Source: Gammaproteobacteria bacterium
Lineage (GTDB): Bacteria; Pseudomonadota; Gammaproteobacteria; Xanthomonadales; Rhodanobacteraceae
NCBI GenBank assembly: GCA_005877675.1
Contig: VBNZ01000182.1
Location: 1-8,426, forward strand
Length of the DNA stretch: 8,426 nucleotides
Direction: 5' to 3'
Below, one piece after another: positions 6,922-8,426 of the stretch. A program made the position numbers and the translations under genes. Each line of letters starts with the position of its first letter. Within the stretch, counting starts at the first letter, position 1. Below the pieces are notes generated by a model. The model was not told where the DNA came from. It ran no database searches and worked only from the letters and a program-made list of their open reading frames with translations.

Positions 6922-6951
6922 AAATGACGAGCAACGAGAAATGACGAGCAA
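6922..6951 (+). repeat. 13-base direct repeat spanning the MFS start codon
   Basis: AAATGACGAGCAA occurs exactly at 6922-6934 and again at 6939-6951, 17 bases apart. Each copy contains an ATG in good context. The first (6924) opens a six-codon frame, MTSNEK, whose stop TGA (6942-6944) overlaps the transporter ATG at 6941. The core ATGACGAGCA is also found at 4711-4720, at the start of the six-hairpin gene and the edge of the REP repeat. A looser version, AATGACCGA, lies at 6888-6896. Confidence 0.7.
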
Positions 6952-8407
6952 ACCCAATCTCAATTTCTGGCAGATCTGGAACATGTGTTTCGGATTTCTC
7001 GGCATTCAGTTCGGATTCGCACTGCAGAACGCGAACGTGAGCCGCATCTTCCAGACGCTCGGCGCAAGCGTCGACGATATTCCGGCGCTGTGGATCGCCG
7101 CGCCGCTGACCGGCCTGATCGTGCAACCGATCGTCGGCTATTTCTCCGATCGCACCTGGAACGCGCTTGGGCGGCGGCGGCCGTATTTTCTCTGCGGCGC
7201 GATTCTTGCGACGCTCGCGCTGATCGCGATGCCCAATTCGCCGCTGCTATGGGTGGCCGCGGGCCTGCTGTGGATGCTTGACGCCTCGATCAATATTTCG
7301 ATGGAGCCGTTCCGCGCCTTCGTCGGCGACCAGTTGCCGCCGGCGCAGCGCGCGAGCGGCTACTCGATGCAGAGTTTTTTCATCGGCGTGGGCTCGGTGG
7401 TCGCAAGCGCGCTGCCTTACGTGCTTGCATATTTCGGCGTCGCCAACACGGCTTCGCCCCGGGGGATTCCGGCAACGGTGAAGTATTCGTTCTACGTCGG
7501 CGGCGCGGTGCTGTTCGGCGCGATCGCCTGGACCGTGTTCACGACGCGCGAATATCCACCGGCCGATCTCGCCGGCTTCAACGATGCGCATCCGGCCACC
7601 ATCCCCACTCAGCCCCCGGCGCGTATGCGCGGCGCGGGCTTGGTGTGGGCGCTCATCGGTGCATTTGCGCTTGCCGCCGTGTATTTCAGCGGAGTCGACA
7701 AGCAGCTTTATCTGCTCGCAGGCGGCCTCCTCGCCTACGGCCTGATCCAGATCGCGGTGAGTTTCAGCGCGACGCAGAACATGTTCACCGAAATCGTGAC
7801 CGACCTCAACGGCATGCCGGCGACGATGCGCCAACTCGCGATCGTGCAATTCTTTTCGTGGTTTGCATTGTTCGCGATGTGGATCTATACGACCAGCGCC
7901 GTGACCGAAGTACACTTTGCGGCAAAGGATACTGCGAGCGCCGCGTACAACGACGGCGCGAACTGGGTCGGCGTGCTGTTCGCGGCCTACAATGCCTTCG
8001 CCGCGCTTGCGGCGATCGCGATTCCGCTGATGACGCGCCGCTTCGGTCTGCGCATTTCGCATCTGATCAATCTCGTGCTCGGCGGGCTCGGCCTGATTTC
8101 GTTTCTCGCAATCCGCGATCCGCACTGGCTGCTCGCATCGATGGTAGGCGTCGGCTTCGCCTGGGCATCGATCCTGTCGTTGCCCTACGCGTTGCTCTCC
8201 GACAGCGTGCCCGCCGCGAAGATGGGCGTGTACATGGGCATCTTCAATTTCTTCATCGTGATTCCGCAGTTGCTCGCCGCCAGCGTGCTCGGCTTCTTGC
8301 TCAAGACCTTCTTCGGCAACGCGCCCATCAATGCGCTGCTGATCGGCGGCGTCAGTCTGATCGTCGCCGGATTGTGCACGTTGCGGGTGAAGGAGGTCGC
8401 GGAATGA
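6941..8407 (+). CDS. MFS sugar transporter, SLC45/GPH-like (maltose or related)
   Basis: An inner-membrane importer, most likely proton-coupled, for maltose, sucrose or short alpha-glucosides. The 488 residues contain about twelve hydrophobic segments, a hydrophilic central loop (about 202-232), and the MFS cytoplasmic loop signature GYFSDRTWNALGRRRPY (66-82) in the form seen in sucrose/SLC45-type carriers. Also typical are IAAPLTGLIVQPIVGY (52-67), MEPFRAFVGD (121-130) and the C-terminal LPYALLSDSVPAAKMGVYMG (414-433). The start at 6941 is the only in-frame ATG after an upstream stop (6908-6910); its Shine-Dalgarno is weak (GAGAA). It follows the six-hairpin gene by 59 nt and is coupled to the next gene by ATGA. 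Neighbouring alpha-glucan enzymes make maltose or maltooligosaccharides the likely cargo. Substrate is inferred, not seen. Confidence 0.9.
   Translation: MTSKPNLNFWQIWNMCFGFLGIQFGFALQNANVSRIFQTLGASVDDIPALWIAAPLTGLIVQPIVGYFSDRTWNALGRRRPYFLCGAILATLALIAMPNSPLLWVAAGLLWMLDASINISMEPFRAFVGDQLPPAQRASGYSMQSFFIGVGSVVASALPYVLAYFGVANTASPRGIPATVKYSFYVGGAVLFGAIAWTVFTTREYPPADLAGFNDAHPATIPTQPPARMRGAGLVWALIGAFALAAVYFSGVDKQLYLLAGGLLAYGLIQIAVSFSATQNMFTEIVTDLNGMPATMRQLAIVQFFSWFALFAMWIYTTSAVTEVHFAAKDTASAAYNDGANWVGVLFAAYNAFAALAAIAIPLMTRRFGLRISHLINLVLGGLGLISFLAIRDPHWLLASMVGVGFAWASILSLPYALLSDSVPAAKMGVYMGIFNFFIVIPQLLAASVLGFLLKTFFGNAPINALLIGGVSLIVAGLCTLRVKEVAE
8390..8397 (+). promoter_or_regulatory. Perfect Shine-Dalgarno for the gene starting at 8404
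   Basis: AAGGAGGT matches the anti-Shine-Dalgarno over eight bases and stands 6 nt before the ATG at 8404. It lies within the last codons of the transporter (Lys-Glu-Val). Together with the ATGA overlap it strongly supports the start of a coupled downstream gene. Confidence 0.85.
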
Positions 8408-8426
8408 AATCCAATTTCGACTCGGG
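8404..8426 (+). CDS. Start of a further operon gene (cut by the window end)
   Basis: Only the first seven codons and part of an eighth are present (MKSNFDS...). The ATG overlaps the transporter stop as ATGA and follows a perfect AAGGAGGT, so a real, translationally coupled gene is likely. Eight residues are too few to identify it. By context it may be another alpha-glucoside enzyme or transport component, but that is a guess. Confidence 0.7.

Overview
The window reads as chromosomal DNA of a high-GC gammaproteobacterium, most likely of the Xanthomonadales/Lysobacterales (Rhodanobacteraceae- or Xanthomonadaceae-like). This rests on three things: the DUF2244-coxB order, a GH13 alpha-glucosidase next to an SLC45/GPH-type sugar transporter, and a REP-type inverted repeat between genes. 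The placement is an inference from gene content and composition, not from a database match.

Left part (about 1-2581, all on the minus strand): bactofilin, then a small zinc-ribbon protein overlapping it by 4 nt (GTGA), then a DUF2244 membrane protein with its own good sigma70-type promoter, then coxB, the CuA subunit II of an aa3-type cytochrome c oxidase. The rest of the oxidase operon should continue beyond position 1. A short hairpin repeat lies just downstream of both the DUF2244 gene and coxB.

Middle (2582-2957): a 376-base divergent intergenic region. It holds the bactofilin leader, in which a hairpin covers the Shine-Dalgarno sequence, and the leader of the sugar operon, with one palindrome that could be an operator.

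Right part (2958-8426, all on the plus strand): a maltose/alpha-glucoside utilisation operon. It starts with a cytoplasmic GH13 alpha-glucosidase. Next comes a six-hairpin glycosidase gene of the debranching/glucoamylase-like type, which has a REP-like repeat at its 5' end and a one-base frameshift at about 6058. It is followed by an MFS disaccharide/oligosaccharide transporter and by the first codons of another gene coupled to it through ATGA and a perfect Shine-Dalgarno. The likely logic is that the six-hairpin enzyme trims alpha-glucans outside the cytoplasm, the MFS protein imports small alpha-glucosides, and the GH13 enzyme splits them to glucose.

No mobile element with a transposase, CRISPR array, tRNA or rRNA was seen. 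Most genes are well-known families. The unusual material is in the repeats, the leaders and the broken gene.
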